NCBI RefSeq assembly: GCF_001580535.1
Contig: NZ_LHZA01000127.1
Location: 1 to 34,068 of the forward strand
Direction of reading: 5' to 3'
DNA length: 34,068 nt
Source of the DNA: Acetobacter cerevisiae
GTDB lineage: Bacteria > Pseudomonadota > Alphaproteobacteria > Acetobacterales > Acetobacteraceae
The position numbers and the translations under genes are program-made. Shown one piece after another: positions 8,825 to 18,168 of this stretch. The notes beneath the pieces are model-generated. The model searched no databases. It saw only the letters and a program-made list of their open reading frames with translations, and had not been told where the DNA came from. The first letter of the stretch is position 1, and every line of letters starts with the position of its first letter.

Positions 8825-10162
8825 TCAGGTGTGAGGCTGGTCCACTTTCCTCTCCGGCCAGCCATACACGCCGCTGCCCGTGACGGAAACCGGTGGCTGG
8901 AACAGAAAATGAGTCTGGTTGAGCCCCTCTTCCGCCCACCAGCCCAGATGCGGCACGGCCACACGCCGGTCCCCTCGCCATAGAGCGGGCAGCGTGGCGC
9001 AGAAGCGCGCGGGCCAGCCTTGACGGTCCTTACGCTCAAGCCCCAGTCCTGCCGGAGCAATCCGCAGCCCTTCCCCAGAAACGGCAGGGGGGAGCCTGAG
9101 TTCAAAACGATTATCCCACCGCGCGCCCGTCTCCGCCGGAACAGGAGCCGCCATAGCGGCAGCTTCCCGCACCAGAAACCAGCCCGTCTGCCCGCGCACC
9201 AGCTGCACGCCAGCCAGCGTGGCTTCCTGGCCCGCTGTCTGTAATCGGGCCACAGCAGCAGGCGATGGGGGATAGATCAAGCCGCCCACACACCGAATAA
9301 GGCCAGACAGGATTTCCGGTTCCGGCAAATCTGGCCCTAAGCAGGCCCAGCCTTCCGGCTTGAGCGTGACCTGTCTGGCCAGAACGGCAGCCCGCTCAGC
9401 GTCCCGCTGCATCCGCGCGGCACCAGCTTTAACGCCCGTCTGCCATAAAGTGTGTCGCCTATTCTGCACCTGCAAGCTGTGCCTGACCCGCACCCGCTCG
9501 GCCCGCGTATCCTGATTGGAGGGATCATCCACCCACGCCAGTCCAGCCTGCCGCAACGTGTTACGCAAAGCGTGCCTTGAGACACTCAGAAGAGGCCGCA
9601 CAAGCCGCACATCCGGCAGAACCGTTACCCAGCCCATACCCGCCAGACCATCCGGCCCACTACCCGCCTCCTGACGCATACGAATAGTTTCAACCTGATC
9701 ATCCGCCTGATGACCGAGCAGCAGGTCCAGACACCCCGCCTCCCGGCAGGCCTGCGCCAACACGGCATAGCGCGCCTGCCGGGCGCGTTCCGCAATGCCG
9801 GGGCCTTTGGTCAGTGTTGTGAGGGTTAGGAGGCGAGCAGGCACACCCATGGCGGTGAGCCGCCGCACGGTCAGCCGGGCTTCTTCTGCGGACTCGGCGC
9901 GCAGTCCGTGGTCCACCACAAAGGCGAGAAGATTTTTCCGCCAGTGCCGCGCAAGCCAGGCCAGACACAAACTGTCTCCGCCCCCGGAAACGGCTACCCC
10001 GACCGGCGACAGGGCCGGGTCATCCGGCAGCCATGGTCCTAATTGCTCCATTCGAGCAATAAACGCAGCCGGAGAGACCGGGGCTTCAGAAAAGGGATCA
10101 TCCGGCAGGGCGAAGCAAGGCTGCGTCTCGGCCTCCCCCGCCCTGCCGGGAAACTGCGTCAA
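8825..10162 (-). CDS. tilS: TilS, tRNA(Ile)-lysidine synthase
   Basis: A 445-residue N-type PP-loop ATPase that converts C34 of tRNA-Ile(CAU) to lysidine, switching decoding from AUG to AUA. The PP-loop SGGGDS is at about residues 59-64, with VDHGLRAES and LLGHQADDQVETIRMR following, the latter a TilS signature. The frame opens with a TTG at 10162, two bases after the cpoB stop (TAA 10167-10165), suggesting translational coupling; no strong Shine-Dalgarno is close. The first ATG (10051) would still retain the PP-loop, so the exact start is uncertain. It lies 138 bases from the ftsH start in the same direction. Confidence 0.92.
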   Translation of the reverse strand: MTQFPGRAGEAETQPCFALPDDPFSEAPVSPAAFIARMEQLGPWLPDDPALSPVGVAVSGGGDSLCLAWLARHWRKNLLAFVVDHGLRAESAEEARLTVRRLTAMGVPARLLTLTTLTKGPGIAERARQARYAVLAQACREAGCLDLLLGHQADDQVETIRMRQEAGSGPDGLAGMGWVTVLPDVRLVRPLLSVSRHALRNTLRQAGLAWVDDPSNQDTRAERVRVRHSLQVQNRRHTLWQTGVKAGAARMQRDAERAAVLARQVTLKPEGWACLGPDLPEPEILSGLIRCVGGLIYPPSPAAVARLQTAGQEATLAGVQLVRGQTGWFLVREAAAMAAPVPAETGARWDNRFELRLPPAVSGEGLRIAPAGLGLERKDRQGWPARFCATLPALWRGDRRVAVPHLGWWAEEGLNQTHFLFQPPVSVTGSGVYGWPERKVDQPHT

Positions 10163-10164
10163 GA

Positions 10165-11031
10165 TTACTGGCAGCCGCCCCGACCGGCGTAAATTTCCGC
10201 AGCATGCGACACACGCTGCGTGGGAGACGGGAACTCTGTCTTCAGCTTCCCGAGCGCCTGACAGGCCGCCTTCTTGTCACCCAGAGCCAGCAGGGAAGCA
10301 CTTACCCCCAGCAGAGCATCCGGAGCGCGGGTGCTTTTGGGGGACTGACGATAGGCGTCATAATACGCCACGGCAGACTGACGATACTGCTTTTCACCCG
10401 CCAGAGACTGAGCCAACAGGAACTGCGCATCGACCTTGAAGCTGCCTTTGGCGTTCTTGAGAGCTTCCTCCGCATTCTCATGCGCTGTGGCGTAATCGCG
10501 CTTCTGCAGGGCGGCCTTGCCACTAGCCAGCAGCGCATCCGGCGTGGTCGCTGCGGTATGCGATGTTGATGAAGCTGCACCTGCTGCTCCCGCTGCGGCG
10601 GCAGCAGCTGGAGCGGCGGCACCGCCCCCGCCATTCTGGGCCGCAAACTGGTTATCGGCAATCTGTTTGGAAAGAGCCGCGGACTTCTGTTGCAACTCGT
10701 TTGTCAGCTGGTCAATCTCACCGCGCATGTCGCGCTGCTGCTGTTCCAGCGTGTTGACCCGGTCCAGCAGCTGGGCCGTCAGATCCCCATTGCCAGAAGA
10801 AGCAGGAGCCGGTGTGGCAGACGGAGGTGCCAGTGTGCTGCCGGAAGACTGCATCTGGCTCATAGACTGTTTGAGCGCCATAATCTGGTTTTGCAGCGCA
10901 AGCCCTTCACGGCTGGTCACATCCTGCGCATGAACTGCCGGGGCTGAGGCCACCAGCACAGCAGCAACAGGCAGACACAAGGCCAGAACACGCCACGGCG
11001 CAGCAACGGACGTCATCAACCCGTGTTTCAT
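10165..11031 (-). CDS. cpoB: CpoB/YbgF, Tol-Pal-associated periplasmic TPR protein
   Basis: A 288-residue secreted protein that coordinates outer-membrane constriction with septal peptidoglycan synthesis. In order: a Sec signal peptide ending around VHAQD, a coiled coil (about 40-115, with repeated Leu/Gln heptads), a long alanine/glycine low-complexity linker, and a TPR region (about 170-285, TPR_6/YbgF type, beginning around DALLASGKAALQKRDY). The TTG at 11034 is also in frame, but GAGG five bases before the ATG at 11031 supports the latter. It follows pal with a terminator-like hairpin between them and precedes tilS by two bases. Confidence 0.92.
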   Translation of the reverse strand: MKHGLMTSVAAPWRVLALCLPVAAVLVASAPAVHAQDVTSREGLALQNQIMALKQSMSQMQSSGSTLAPPSATPAPASSGNGDLTAQLLDRVNTLEQQQRDMRGEIDQLTNELQQKSAALSKQIADNQFAAQNGGGGAAAPAAAAAAGAAGAASSTSHTAATTPDALLASGKAALQKRDYATAHENAEEALKNAKGSFKVDAQFLLAQSLAGEKQYRQSAVAYYDAYRQSPKSTRAPDALLGVSASLLALGDKKAACQALGKLKTEFPSPTQRVSHAAEIYAGRGGCQ

Positions 11032-11103
11032 CAAGACCTCACCCTTTCCTTAAAAGCGGGCAAGGATTTCACCATTCCTCCCCGGAAAACAAGACAGGAA
11101 ATA

Positions 11104-11135
11104 CAAAAACAGGCCGGGTGAAACTCACCCGACCT
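11104..11135 (-). terminator. Terminator or attenuator between pal and cpoB
   Basis: An 11-bp stem with one G-T wobble (11111-11121 with 11125-11135, three-base loop) is followed on the minus strand by GTTTTTG (11110-11104). Its placement after the pal stop suggests that most transcripts end here, with partial readthrough into cpoB. Confidence 0.7.
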
Positions 11136-11169
11136 GCCCTGTCGACTCAAACGCGAAAAACGCCAGACC

Positions 11170-11652
11170 TTAGTGAACGGCGGTAATTGCGTTACGGTTC
11201 TGGGCCCATGCGCTTTCATCATCACCTTCCTGGGTCGGGCGGTCCTTACCGTAGGAGATGGTGGAGATGCGGGAAGACGCAACGCCTTTGGCAACCAGAT
11301 AGTCACGGGCTGCATTGGCGCGGCGCTGGCCCAGAGCAATGTTGTATTCTTCCGTGCCACGGTCATCGCAGTTACCGGCGACTTCAACGTTCACCTGCGG
11401 ATACTGAGCCAGCCAGGAAGCCTGCTTGTCCAGTGTCGCCTGTGCCTCGGAGGTCAGGCCGCTTTTGTTCAGAGCGAACAGCACGCGGTCACCCGCGGTG
11501 GCAACCAGATCTTCTTCACTGCCGGGGACAGGGCCGCTCGGCTGGACAGCGGTGGTCGCTGCGCCGTTGGAGTCACCGGTGTTTGCCTTCTCGTGCGCAC
11601 AGGCAGAGAGAAGGGCAACCATGCTAAGCGCAGCAATATATTTCAGTCTCAT
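11170..11652 (-). CDS. pal: Pal, peptidoglycan-associated outer-membrane lipoprotein
   Basis: A 160-residue lipoprotein of the Tol-Pal system, anchored in the outer membrane and binding peptidoglycan. The signal peptide ends in the lipobox LSAC with the modified cysteine at residue 18. The C-terminal OmpA-like domain carries EVAGNCDDRGTEEYN, ALGQRRANAARDYLV and SYGKDRP, where the aspartate and arginine bind diaminopimelate. The frame extends upstream to 11784, but only the ATG at 11652 gives the signal peptide, and AGGA sits eight bases before it. A perfect 7-bp hairpin (11671-11689) lies in the leader. Unusually, about 0.7 kb and a strong terminator separate pal from tolB, so it must have its own promoter. 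Confidence 0.96.
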   Translation of the reverse strand: MRLKYIAALSMVALLSACAHEKANTGDSNGAATTAVQPSGPVPGSEEDLVATAGDRVLFALNKSGLTSEAQATLDKQASWLAQYPQVNVEVAGNCDDRGTEEYNIALGQRRANAARDYLVAKGVASSRISTISYGKDRPTQEGDDESAWAQNRNAITAVH

Positions 11653-12333
11653 GTGTCGGATCCTGAGAATTAGTTCCCAACAGGAACTATTCGGAGAGAA
11701 AAAACAGCTTAATGCCTGTATCCCCGCGCATTCCTCTGCTCCCCTCCGAAAACCATCGAAGAGCCGACGAACTGTGGAGACCACCTTGCCCTAAGCCATA
11801 GCTCATTCCTCCGGTCAAGCGGGATCTGTTTTTGGCATAGCTGACCTGGCAAAAGCGATGCTGAATAGACACAGAGCCCCCTCTGCACTCCGGTTTTTAC
11901 CGCAGTTCAGAATTTATCAGCAAATTACCCCGCAGCGGTACGCAATGCTTCTGCGACGCATTTGCGCCAGTTTCTATGCTTCTTCCATACTGTGGCTTTA
12001 TTAAGAAAAACGGACCTTCTCCCTGAGCTTGAGTGGTCATTAATCACCCTTTTTTGTAATTAATCTGGGAGACTGTCCTTTAAAAAACCATAAAGACAGA
12101 GTCTGGGATTATTTTTACCCGCGCTGTCAGGCCATCCGACTCGAAGGCGTTCTCTTTTTGCGACCATTTTTCAGGCATGAAATGACCAATGGCTGCTCCC
12201 TTTCAGAGCATGCCACGAAATTCAGTCTTCAAAGAAAAAAAGCAAAGCCGCTCTTAACGCAGAACAACATCTGGCCCTCGGTGGCCTCAAAAGCTTCAGG
12301 CAAAAAATCAAACACAAGTATTCTTGGAAACGC
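11653..12333. other. Long gene-free spacer between tolB terminator and pal
   Basis: About 680 bases with no supported gene, of lower GC than the neighbours. It must hold the pal promoter (minus strand). TTGACC at 11818-11813 is the best -35-like element, but its -10 partner is weak. Present are the leader hairpin at 11671-11689, an ATTAAT repeated at about 12040 and 12058, and an imperfect dyad around 12072-12100. An open frame at 12158-12379 has no family resemblance and runs through the terminator, so I do not call it. Confidence 0.65.
11671..11689 (-). promoter_or_regulatory. Hairpin in the pal leader
   Basis: TAGTTCC and GGAACTA form a perfect 7-bp inverted repeat around a five-base loop, ending 19 bases before the pal ATG on the minus strand and just upstream of the AGGA Shine-Dalgarno. 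It could modulate translation or mRNA stability; that role is inferred. Confidence 0.4.
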
Positions 12334-12365
12334 AAAAAAAGCCCCGGACTTTCATCCGGGGCTTT
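12334..12365 (-). terminator. Strong Rho-independent terminator after tolB
   Basis: A perfect 11-bp stem (12338-12348 with 12355-12365, arm AAAGCCCCGGA, six-base loop) is followed on the minus strand by seven Ts (12340-12334). It lies 24 bases after the tolB stop and closes the tolQRAB transcript. Confidence 0.9.
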
Positions 12366-12389
12366 GCGCTGTTTTATGACAAAACAGAC

Positions 12390-13751
12390 TTATCCGTTGA
12401 GCGGTGACCACGCCGGATCGGACGCCTGCCCCGGCGTGGGCAGAACGCGGTCATTAAACCCGGTAATATCCACCATGCCGATGGAGGAGCTAAAGCCTGC
12501 GCCGCCTGCGCCAGCACGGCTCTGGCGGCAATAGGCCAGCACGCGACCGTTAGGGCAGAAACTCGGGCTTTCCACCGTGAAGCCTTCGGTCATGATGCGT
12601 TCACCCGTGCCATCAGGATTCATGACACCCAGAGAGAAGCTGCCATTGGCGATACGGGTAAAGGCGATCAGATCCCCACGCGGAGACCAGACGGGAGAGC
12701 CATATGTGCCGTGGCCATAGGAAATCCGCTTCGCACCACCGCCAGAAGCGCTCATGATATAAAGCTGAGGGCTGCCGCCACGGTCAGAATTGAAGACAAT
12801 CTGTGAACCATCCGGGCTGTAGCACGGGCTGGTATCAATCGCGCCGGAAGACGTAATCTGACGGCGGGAACCAGAAGCCAGATCCACCACAAACAGGTCA
12901 GACCCACCATTGCGCGTGACGGACAGCACAACAGAACGCCCGTCCGGAGAGAACCGCGGTGCGAAGGAAATGCCCGCGAACTCACCGAGAATTTGCTGGC
13001 GGCCACTGCCGAGATCAAACAGATACACGCGCGGACGGTTGTTGGCGTAGGACATGAACGCCACCTGATCCTTCACCGGGCTGAAGCGCGGTGTGAGGGT
13101 CAGCCACTTGCCAGCCGTCAGCATACGGCTATTGGCTCCATCCTGATCCATGATCGCCAGACGGGTCGCCTGATGCGCACGCGCACCGGAACGGGAAATG
13201 AAGGCGATGCGGGTATCAAAGTAGCCTTTTTCACCCAGCATGCGCTCGTAAATGACGTCACCCACAATATGCGCAATCCGTCGCCAGTTGGCAGAAGTGG
13301 TCGTATAGGCCGTGCCCTGAATCTGCTGGTGGGTCAGCACATCCCATAGGCGCATTTCCACGCGAACGGAGCCACTGCCGGTCACACTCCCCGTCACCAG
13401 CGCCCGCGCGCCCATGGACTTTGCACTGGCAAAATCCGGCGTGCCAGAACCAGCCCCACCGGGAATGACCTTGAACAGCCCGGTATTGGTCAGATCGTTT
13501 GTCAGCACTTCCGCAATCTGCGCGCCAAGGCCTCCACCAAAGTTGGGGACGATAATGGGGATCGGCGCCGTGCGGGCCTGATCAACCGTAATTTCTGCCT
13601 CAGGGGCAGCCGTAGCGGCCATACCGGGCAGCGGGGTCATCAGCAGACCACCAGCGGCCACACTGGCCCCCATCAGCGTGCGGCGACCAAGGGCCGCCAC
13701 CAGTGTGTCGGCTTCCTGATCAGAAATAAGCGGTCGTGTACTCGTAAGCAT
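12390..13751 (-). CDS. tolB: TolB, Tol-Pal periplasmic beta-propeller protein
   Basis: A 453-residue periplasmic protein that interacts with Pal and TolA. Residues after the signal form the N-terminal TolB domain ([10 protein letters not shown] onward), followed by a C-terminal beta-propeller with WD40-like/PD40 repeats such as [25 protein letters not shown] and [18 protein letters not shown] six bases before the ATG at 13751 sets the start, rather than the in-frame codon at 13778 that would overlap tolA. The export signal is unusual: about 22 polar residues, then [16 protein letters not shown], which resembles a twin-arginine (Tat) signal. It is the last gene of tolQRAB, 23 bases after tolA. 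Confidence 0.96.
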   Translation of the reverse strand: MLTSTRPLISDQEADTLVAALGRRTLMGASVAAGGLLMTPLPGMAATAAPEAEITVDQARTAPIPIIVPNFGGGLGAQIAEVLTNDLTNTGLFKVIPGGAGSGTPDFASAKSMGARALVTGSVTGSGSVRVEMRLWDVLTHQQIQGTAYTTTSANWRRIAHIVGDVIYERMLGEKGYFDTRIAFISRSGARAHQATRLAIMDQDGANSRMLTAGKWLTLTPRFSPVKDQVAFMSYANNRPRVYLFDLGSGRQQILGEFAGISFAPRFSPDGRSVVLSVTRNGGSDLFVVDLASGSRRQITSSGAIDTSPCYSPDGSQIVFNSDRGGSPQLYIMSASGGGAKRISYGHGTYGSPVWSPRGDLIAFTRIANGSFSLGVMNPDGTGERIMTEGFTVESPSFCPNGRVLAYCRQSRAGAGGAGFSSSIGMVDITGFNDRVLPTPGQASDPAWSPLNG

Positions 13752-13774
13752 CGGTTTTCCTCCAGGTGGCCTGA

Positions 13775-14767
13775 TCAAGGCCTGAACACAAATTTCAACT
13801 GCCGGGTCTGGCCCAGAAGGTTTTTGGGGATAGGCAGCCTGGAACAGGTGGGGCTCAGCACTGCTGCCCGCGCCCGTTCCGCCAGCGCCCGGTATGAGGA
13901 GTCAGCATTCATCTGCGCCTGCGTCTGCGGAGCAAACTGCACAATACGAGCCTCACCCGTGGCATCCACCGTCACAATCAGGTGCGCGACAAAAGTGGCA
14001 TAATTTTTGGCCGCCGTATCTTCCGTATAGCAACGGCGCACGGCCCCGCCGATAGCCTTCTGCTCACCAGCGGACAGGCTGCGGGTAATATCCCCGTTGG
14101 GCGAACCACCCCCATCGGGTGCCCCACCCTGCGCAGGGTTAGCCTTGGCCTTGGGCGCATGCGTCTGCTTGGTGTCGGACCGGAAAGAATCCAGCGTTTC
14201 CAACAGAGAATGCGACTCTTCCTGCGTTTTCTTGGCCTTGTTGGGCTGTGTGATGTGCGACGGCGTGGGCGTGTCCGGCAGCGTGTCCGTCGGTTCCGTA
14301 ACCGGAGACGGCGGGGCCACACTCGGCGTCGTCTTGGGCGGCGTCGGCGGGGACGGCGGCGTTTTCACCACATCGGGAGACGGCTCATCCGCTTTAGGCG
14401 GCACGGGCGTATCCGGCAGCTTTTCAGATTCCGGCACGGGCGGAGGCGGCACCGGCTGGGGCGGTGGTGGCGGAGGCGGCGCTTCCTCGTTCGGGGCTTC
14501 CTTGGGGGGCTCCGGCGTGGGGGGCGCATCATTCGGCACAGGAGCCGGTGGTGTGGGTTTGGAAGAAGGCTGGCTGGCCTTGGCCGGAGATCCACCGGAG
14601 TCTTCCGGGGCCTCAAACTGCATTTCCACCACCGGAGGAGGTTCTTCCTCCGGTTTAGGCGGGGGCAGAGAAACCAGCAAGGCCAGCAGGAACGCAATAT
14701 GCGCTCCGCCGGACAGATAGAGACAGCGCCTCAGCACTGTCTGTTCGGAACGGCGTGGCCGCACCAT
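13775..14767 (-). CDS. tolA: TolA-like energy transducer, proline-rich
   Basis: A 330-residue inner-membrane-anchored protein that couples TolQR proton flow to the outer membrane. In order: a basic N-terminus, one membrane segment (about 20-36, around [12 protein letters not shown]), a very long proline/glutamate-rich periplasmic spacer (about 37-190), and a C-terminal TolA/TonB-like domain (about 225-330) with [17 protein letters not shown] and [17 protein letters not shown]. Classical enterobacterial TolA has an alanine/lysine helix here; the proline-rich spacer resembles TonB. The ATG at 14767 has GGAG seven bases upstream; earlier in-frame codons lie inside tolR. Position between tolR and tolB supports TolA. 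Confidence 0.9.
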   Translation of the reverse strand: MVRPRRSEQTVLRRCLYLSGGAHIAFLLALLVSLPPPKPEEEPPPVVEMQFEAPEDSGGSPAKASQPSSKPTPPAPVPNDAPPTPEPPKEAPNEEAPPPPPPPQPVPPPPVPESEKLPDTPVPPKADEPSPDVVKTPPSPPTPPKTTPSVAPPSPVTEPTDTLPDTPTPSHITQPNKAKKTQEESHSLLETLDSFRSDTKQTHAPKAKANPAQGGAPDGGGSPNGDITRSLSAGEQKAIGGAVRRCYTEDTAAKNYATFVAHLIVTVDATGEARIVQFAPQTQAQMNADSSYRALAERARAAVLSPTCSRLPIPKNLLGQTRQLKFVFRP

Positions 14768-14801
14768 GAAATTTCTCCGCCTCTCTGCGCAGGAGAGTGA
14801 G

Positions 14802-15233
14802 TTAATGGCCACTGCTGGCGGGTTGTTGCGCCAGCAGAGCCACATGAGTAAAGCCGCCTTCTGTCACCTGCCCCATAACCTGCATCACACGGCCATAATC
14901 GATATGGGCATCACCGCGCACAAAGATGCGGTGTGACGGGTCATTGTTGGAAGCAGCCTTCAGCTGGGCAACCAGCTGCTCGGGCGACACTTCAGAATCC
15001 CCCAGATACAGGCTGCCATCCGCGCGAATGGACACGGTGATGGGCTTGGTATCGGAATTGACGGGCTTGGCGTCTGTCTTGGGCAGATCCACATTCACGC
15101 CGCTGGTCAGCATGGGGGATGTGACCATGAAGATAATCAGCAGAACCAGCATGACGTCGACCATCGGCGTCACGTTGATTTCAGCCATCGGACGCCTGCG
15201 ACGGCGCCCGCTCCCTCCTGACGGCATGCCCAT
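14802..15233 (-). CDS. tolR: TolR, proton-channel subunit of the Tol-Pal system
   Basis: A 143-residue ExbD/TolR-family protein. The short cytoplasmic tail is arginine-rich (GRRRRRP), followed by AEINVTPMVDVMLVLLIIF, whose aspartate (about residue 26) is the conserved protonatable residue in the single membrane helix, then a periplasmic domain with VNVDLP and HIFVRGDAHIDY-type sequence near the end. Its length and features are normal. The ATG at 15233 is three bases after the tolQ stop, so the two are coupled; tolA starts 34 bases downstream. Confidence 0.95.
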   Translation of the reverse strand: MGMPSGGSGRRRRRPMAEINVTPMVDVMLVLLIIFMVTSPMLTSGVNVDLPKTDAKPVNSDTKPITVSIRADGSLYLGDSEVSPEQLVAQLKAASNNDPSHRIFVRGDAHIDYGRVMQVMGQVTEGGFTHVALLAQQPASSGH

Positions 15234-15236
15234 GAC

Positions 15237-15956
15237 TCAGGCCCTTTCTTCGGACTGGCGGGACAGAATGGCCGCAAACTCGGTGCCAAAGCCCTCCAGC
15301 CGGTCCTGGAACAGGTCCAGACTGTTGCTGATGACGTTATACGCCACATAGGACGGCACGGCAGTCAGCAGGCCGATGGCCGTCGCAAACAGAGCTTCTG
15401 AAATACCGGGAGCCACAACGCTCAGGTTGGTATTGTGCATGGCGGCAATAGCGCTGAAGGAATGCATGATCCCCCAGACGGTACCGAACAGACCCACAAA
15501 CGGAGCCACCGGGCCAACCGTTGCCAGAAAGATGACCCAGCGACGCAGACGGTCCATTTCACGCGTGACCGTAATGCCAATAGCGCGGTCCACACGTTCC
15601 TTCACGCCACCGCGCACAAGGTCCACACCGGGAATACGGGCAGAACGACGCCATTCACCCATCGCGGCACCAAAAACGGCAGCCAGCGGATGAACGGGCT
15701 TGGCGCCATCGCTTTCATACAGATCATCCAGGCTACCACCGGACCAGAAGCGATCCTCAAAGGCGGTTGCCTGCTTGTTAATCCGCCGCAACGTCACAAT
15801 TTTATCGAAAATAATGGCCCAGACCATCACGCTACAGAACACCAGTCCCAGCATGACCAGTTTGACCATCAGGGAGGCATTCATAAACAGCCCCCACACC
15901 GACAGGTCTCCCGCCGCTGCTACGCCGAGATTTGCCGCGTCAACCGCACGATCCAA
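15237..15956 (-). CDS. tolQ: TolQ, proton-channel subunit of the Tol-Pal system
   Basis: A 239-residue MotA/TolQ/ExbB-family protein with three membrane segments: about 30-50 (VKLVMLGLVFCSVMVWAIIF), about 140-160 (VIFLATVGPVAPFVGLFGTV) and about 175-200 (EALFATAIGLLTAVPSYVAY). It forms the proton channel with TolR that energises TolA. The start is a TTG at 15956, supported by a strong GGAGG five bases upstream; there is no suitable ATG nearby. A gap of 117 bases without a recognisable terminator separates it from ybgC, so it may belong to the ruv-ybgC transcript or have its own promoter. Confidence 0.95.
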   Translation of the reverse strand: MDRAVDAANLGVAAAGDLSVWGLFMNASLMVKLVMLGLVFCSVMVWAIIFDKIVTLRRINKQATAFEDRFWSGGSLDDLYESDGAKPVHPLAAVFGAAMGEWRRSARIPGVDLVRGGVKERVDRAIGITVTREMDRLRRWVIFLATVGPVAPFVGLFGTVWGIMHSFSAIAAMHNTNLSVVAPGISEALFATAIGLLTAVPSYVAYNVISNSLDLFQDRLEGFGTEFAAILSRQSEERA

Positions 15957-16073
15957 AAACGCCTCCTGCCTCTAGCACCCGTCCCGGGCAACCTGTCTGC
16001 GACTCGGGCTTGGCTCCACGCGTCCCGGTCGTGCTGTTTTTACTGTCTTCCGCGCAAAAGCAGAAGAGGCCGA

Positions 16074-16487
16074 CTAGACCTCAGCCGCAAGTCCTCGCAA
16101 AAGATCACGCCATAATGGCGGGAATCGGGCAGGACGACCATCTTCTGCCCGCACGCAGGCCAGCCTTACGTCCACGCGGGCACAAAAAACGCCATCGCGG
16201 GTAAAGACCTGCTCCAGTCGGCAGCTTGCCGCCCCTTCTTCCAGCAGGCGGGTGGTGATGGTTGCCACATCATCCAGCTTGAGCGGCACACGGTAGTTGA
16301 TGGTGGCGTCATGCACCACAAACACCAGCCCGTAGTCACTCAGCAGGGAGGCTGCTGGCATGCCAAGACTGCGGATGGCTTCCGTCCGCGCCCGTTCGGC
16401 AAACGCCAGATACCGGGCGTGATAGACGATGCCCCCGGCATCGGTGTCCTCATAATAAATACGGAAATCGATTGCATGTGTGGTCAT
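16074..16487 (-). CDS. ybgC: YbgC, acyl-CoA thioesterase of the Tol-Pal cluster
   Basis: A 137-residue hotdog-fold thioesterase. The 4-hydroxybenzoyl-CoA thioesterase signature is seen as [17 protein letters not shown] (about residues 11-27), with the catalytic aspartate in DTDAGG. YbgC hydrolyses acyl-CoA or acyl-ACP and is usually the first gene of tol-pal clusters; its exact role there is not settled. The start ATG overlaps the ruvB stop (ATGA at 16487-16484), so it is translationally coupled to ruvB, and tolQ follows 117 bases later. Confidence 0.94.
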   Translation of the reverse strand: MTTHAIDFRIYYEDTDAGGIVYHARYLAFAERARTEAIRSLGMPAASLLSDYGLVFVVHDATINYRVPLKLDDVATITTRLLEEGAASCRLEQVFTRDGVFCARVDVRLACVRAEDGRPARFPPLWRDLLRGLAAEV

Positions 16488-17563
16488 GCGCCGTCCTCTT
16501 CGTCAGGCAAAAGATCCATCTGGGCAGAGCGCGGTTCATCCGGTTGCGCAGGCGGTGTCAGGCCGAGGTGACGCCAGCCACGCTCTCCCAGCACACGCCC
16601 CCGGCTGGTGCGCAGAACCAGCCCTTCCTGAATCAGATACGGTTCAATGACATCTTCCAGTGTATCACGCGCTTCTGCCAGAGCCGCTGCGAGTGTTTCC
16701 ACCCCAACCGGCCCACCGTGGTGATACTCTGCTATGCGGCGCAGGTAGCGCCTGTCCATGGCGTCCAGCCCCAGCGCATCCACTTCCAGCCGACTGAGGG
16801 CCGCATCCGCTACTTCTCTGCTAACCGGCGCACCACCGGGGGCGATCACGGCGGCAAAATCCCGCACGCGACGCAGCAGACGGCCCGCAATACGCGGTGT
16901 GCCACGGGAGCGCCGGGCGATTTCTTCCGCCCCGGCTTCTGTCAGATTAAAGCCGAGCTTTTCCGCTCCCCGCGCCACAATGGCCCGCAATTCGTCTGGA
17001 GTGTAGAAGACCAGCCGCAGAGGAATACCAAACCGATCCCGCAGCGGGGTCGCCAGCAGTCCGGCGCGGGTGGTAGCTGCCACAAGGGTGAAAGGTGGCA
17101 GATCAATCCGCACAGAGCGGGCTGCCGGGCCTTCCCCGATAATCAGATCGAGCTGAAAATCCTCCATCGCGGGATAAAGAATTTCCTCGATAGCGGGCTG
17201 AAGACGGTGGATTTCATCAATAAACAGCACGTCACGCGGCTGAAGATTGGTCAGAATGGCAGCCAGATCCCCGGCCCGCTGAATCACTGGGCCAGAAGTT
17301 GCTCGAAAGCCAACCCCGAGTTCCCGAGAGACAATCTGCGCCAGCGTGGTTTTGCCCAGCCCCGGCGGTCCGTGCAGCAGCACATGGTCCAGCGCCTCGC
17401 CGCGCTGGCGGGCTGCGGCAATAAAAATCGACAGATTTTCACGGCTGGCTTTCTGGCCGGTAAAATCAGCCAGCGTTTGCGGACGGAGAGAAGCTTCCCC
17501 TCCATCCTCATCCCGGCGGGAGGGATCAATCTCCCGCTCCGGGGTGAATTCCGCGCCGCTCAT
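16484..17563 (-). CDS. ruvB: RuvB, Holliday junction branch-migration ATPase
   Basis: A 359-residue AAA+ motor that with RuvA drives branch migration of Holliday junctions. Seen: the N-terminal [11 protein letters not shown], Walker A GPPGLGKT (65-72), Walker [10 protein letters not shown] (about 113-121), sensor/arginine-finger segment [17 protein letters not shown], and the C-terminal winged helix with [10 protein letters not shown] and TSRGR. The length is slightly above the usual ~340 because of a longer N-terminus and acidic tail. The ATG at 17563 overlaps the ruvA stop (ATGA), and its own stop overlaps the ybgC start in the same way. Confidence 0.97.
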   Translation of the reverse strand: MSGAEFTPEREIDPSRRDEDGGEASLRPQTLADFTGQKASRENLSIFIAAARQRGEALDHVLLHGPPGLGKTTLAQIVSRELGVGFRATSGPVIQRAGDLAAILTNLQPRDVLFIDEIHRLQPAIEEILYPAMEDFQLDLIIGEGPAARSVRIDLPPFTLVAATTRAGLLATPLRDRFGIPLRLVFYTPDELRAIVARGAEKLGFNLTEAGAEEIARRSRGTPRIAGRLLRRVRDFAAVIAPGGAPVSREVADAALSRLEVDALGLDAMDRRYLRRIAEYHHGGPVGVETLAAALAEARDTLEDVIEPYLIQEGLVLRTSRGRVLGERGWRHLGLTPPAQPDEPRSAQMDLLPDEEDGA

Positions 17564-18168
17564 CGCGCCAGAGCTTTCAGGCTGTCACGCAGCACAGTGT
17601 CCAGCGAGGCCGCAGCCCCCTGTTCGTCCATCAACCGTTTGATAACGGGAGCCGCTTCCGACCGACGGAACCCAAGCCCCGCCAGTGCCAGCAACGCATC
17701 AGCCTCAATCCCGCCACCCGGCGTGGCGCTGGCAGGCACCACAATGCCTCCGCCGCCACCGGGCATCTTGGCCGCGCGGTCCCGCAGTTCTGTTAGAATG
17801 CGTTCGGCCAGACGGCCGCCCACGCCGGGGGCGCGGGTCAGAGAGGCTTTGTCCGATGTTGTAAGGGCCGCGACCAGTTCACCCGGAGACAGGGTGGAAA
17901 GCATCCCCAGCGCGACTTTTGCGCCCACGCCCTGCACGCTGGTCAGCAGGCGGAACCACTCGCGTTCCGCACTTTCCACAAAGCCGTAGAGCAGAATCGC
18001 GTCTTCCCGCACGACGGTTTCAATCAGCACGCGGGCTTTTTCGGGAGGGTTCGGCAGAGCCGCAAGAGTGCGGGTGGAGGCCGCGACCAGATAACCGACG
18101 CCATTCACGTCGATCACGCAGCTCCCCAGTTCCACCTGAATGACCAGTCCGCTCAGAAATGCAATCAT
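17560..18168 (-). CDS. ruvA: RuvA, Holliday junction-binding subunit
   Basis: A 202-residue protein that binds the four-way junction and loads RuvB. Seen: an N-terminal OB fold ([20 protein letters not shown]), helix-hairpin-helix motifs around [13 protein letters not shown] and [16 protein letters not shown], a glycine-rich linker and the short C-terminal RuvB-binding domain ([16 protein letters not shown]). The frame is open to 18225, but the family start MIAFL is at the ATG at 18168, which overlaps the ruvC stop by ATGA. It belongs to the coupled ruvC-ruvA-ruvB-ybgC run. Confidence 0.96.
   Translation of the reverse strand: MIAFLSGLVIQVELGSCVIDVNGVGYLVAASTRTLAALPNPPEKARVLIETVVREDAILLYGFVESAEREWFRLLTSVQGVGAKVALGMLSTLSPGELVAALTTSDKASLTRAPGVGGRLAERILTELRDRAAKMPGGGGGIVVPASATPGGGIEADALLALAGLGFRRSEAAPVIKRLMDEQGAAASLDTVLRDSLKALAR

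Noticed and set aside
12158..12379. Possible 73-codon gene on the plus strand in the pal-tolB spacer
   Set aside because: No family resemblance, no Shine-Dalgarno, and it runs through the tolB terminator hairpin.
13982..14800. Plus-strand arginine/glycine-rich frames opposite tolA
   Set aside because: They mirror the proline-rich codons of tolA in reverse; the apparent repeats are an artefact of that composition.
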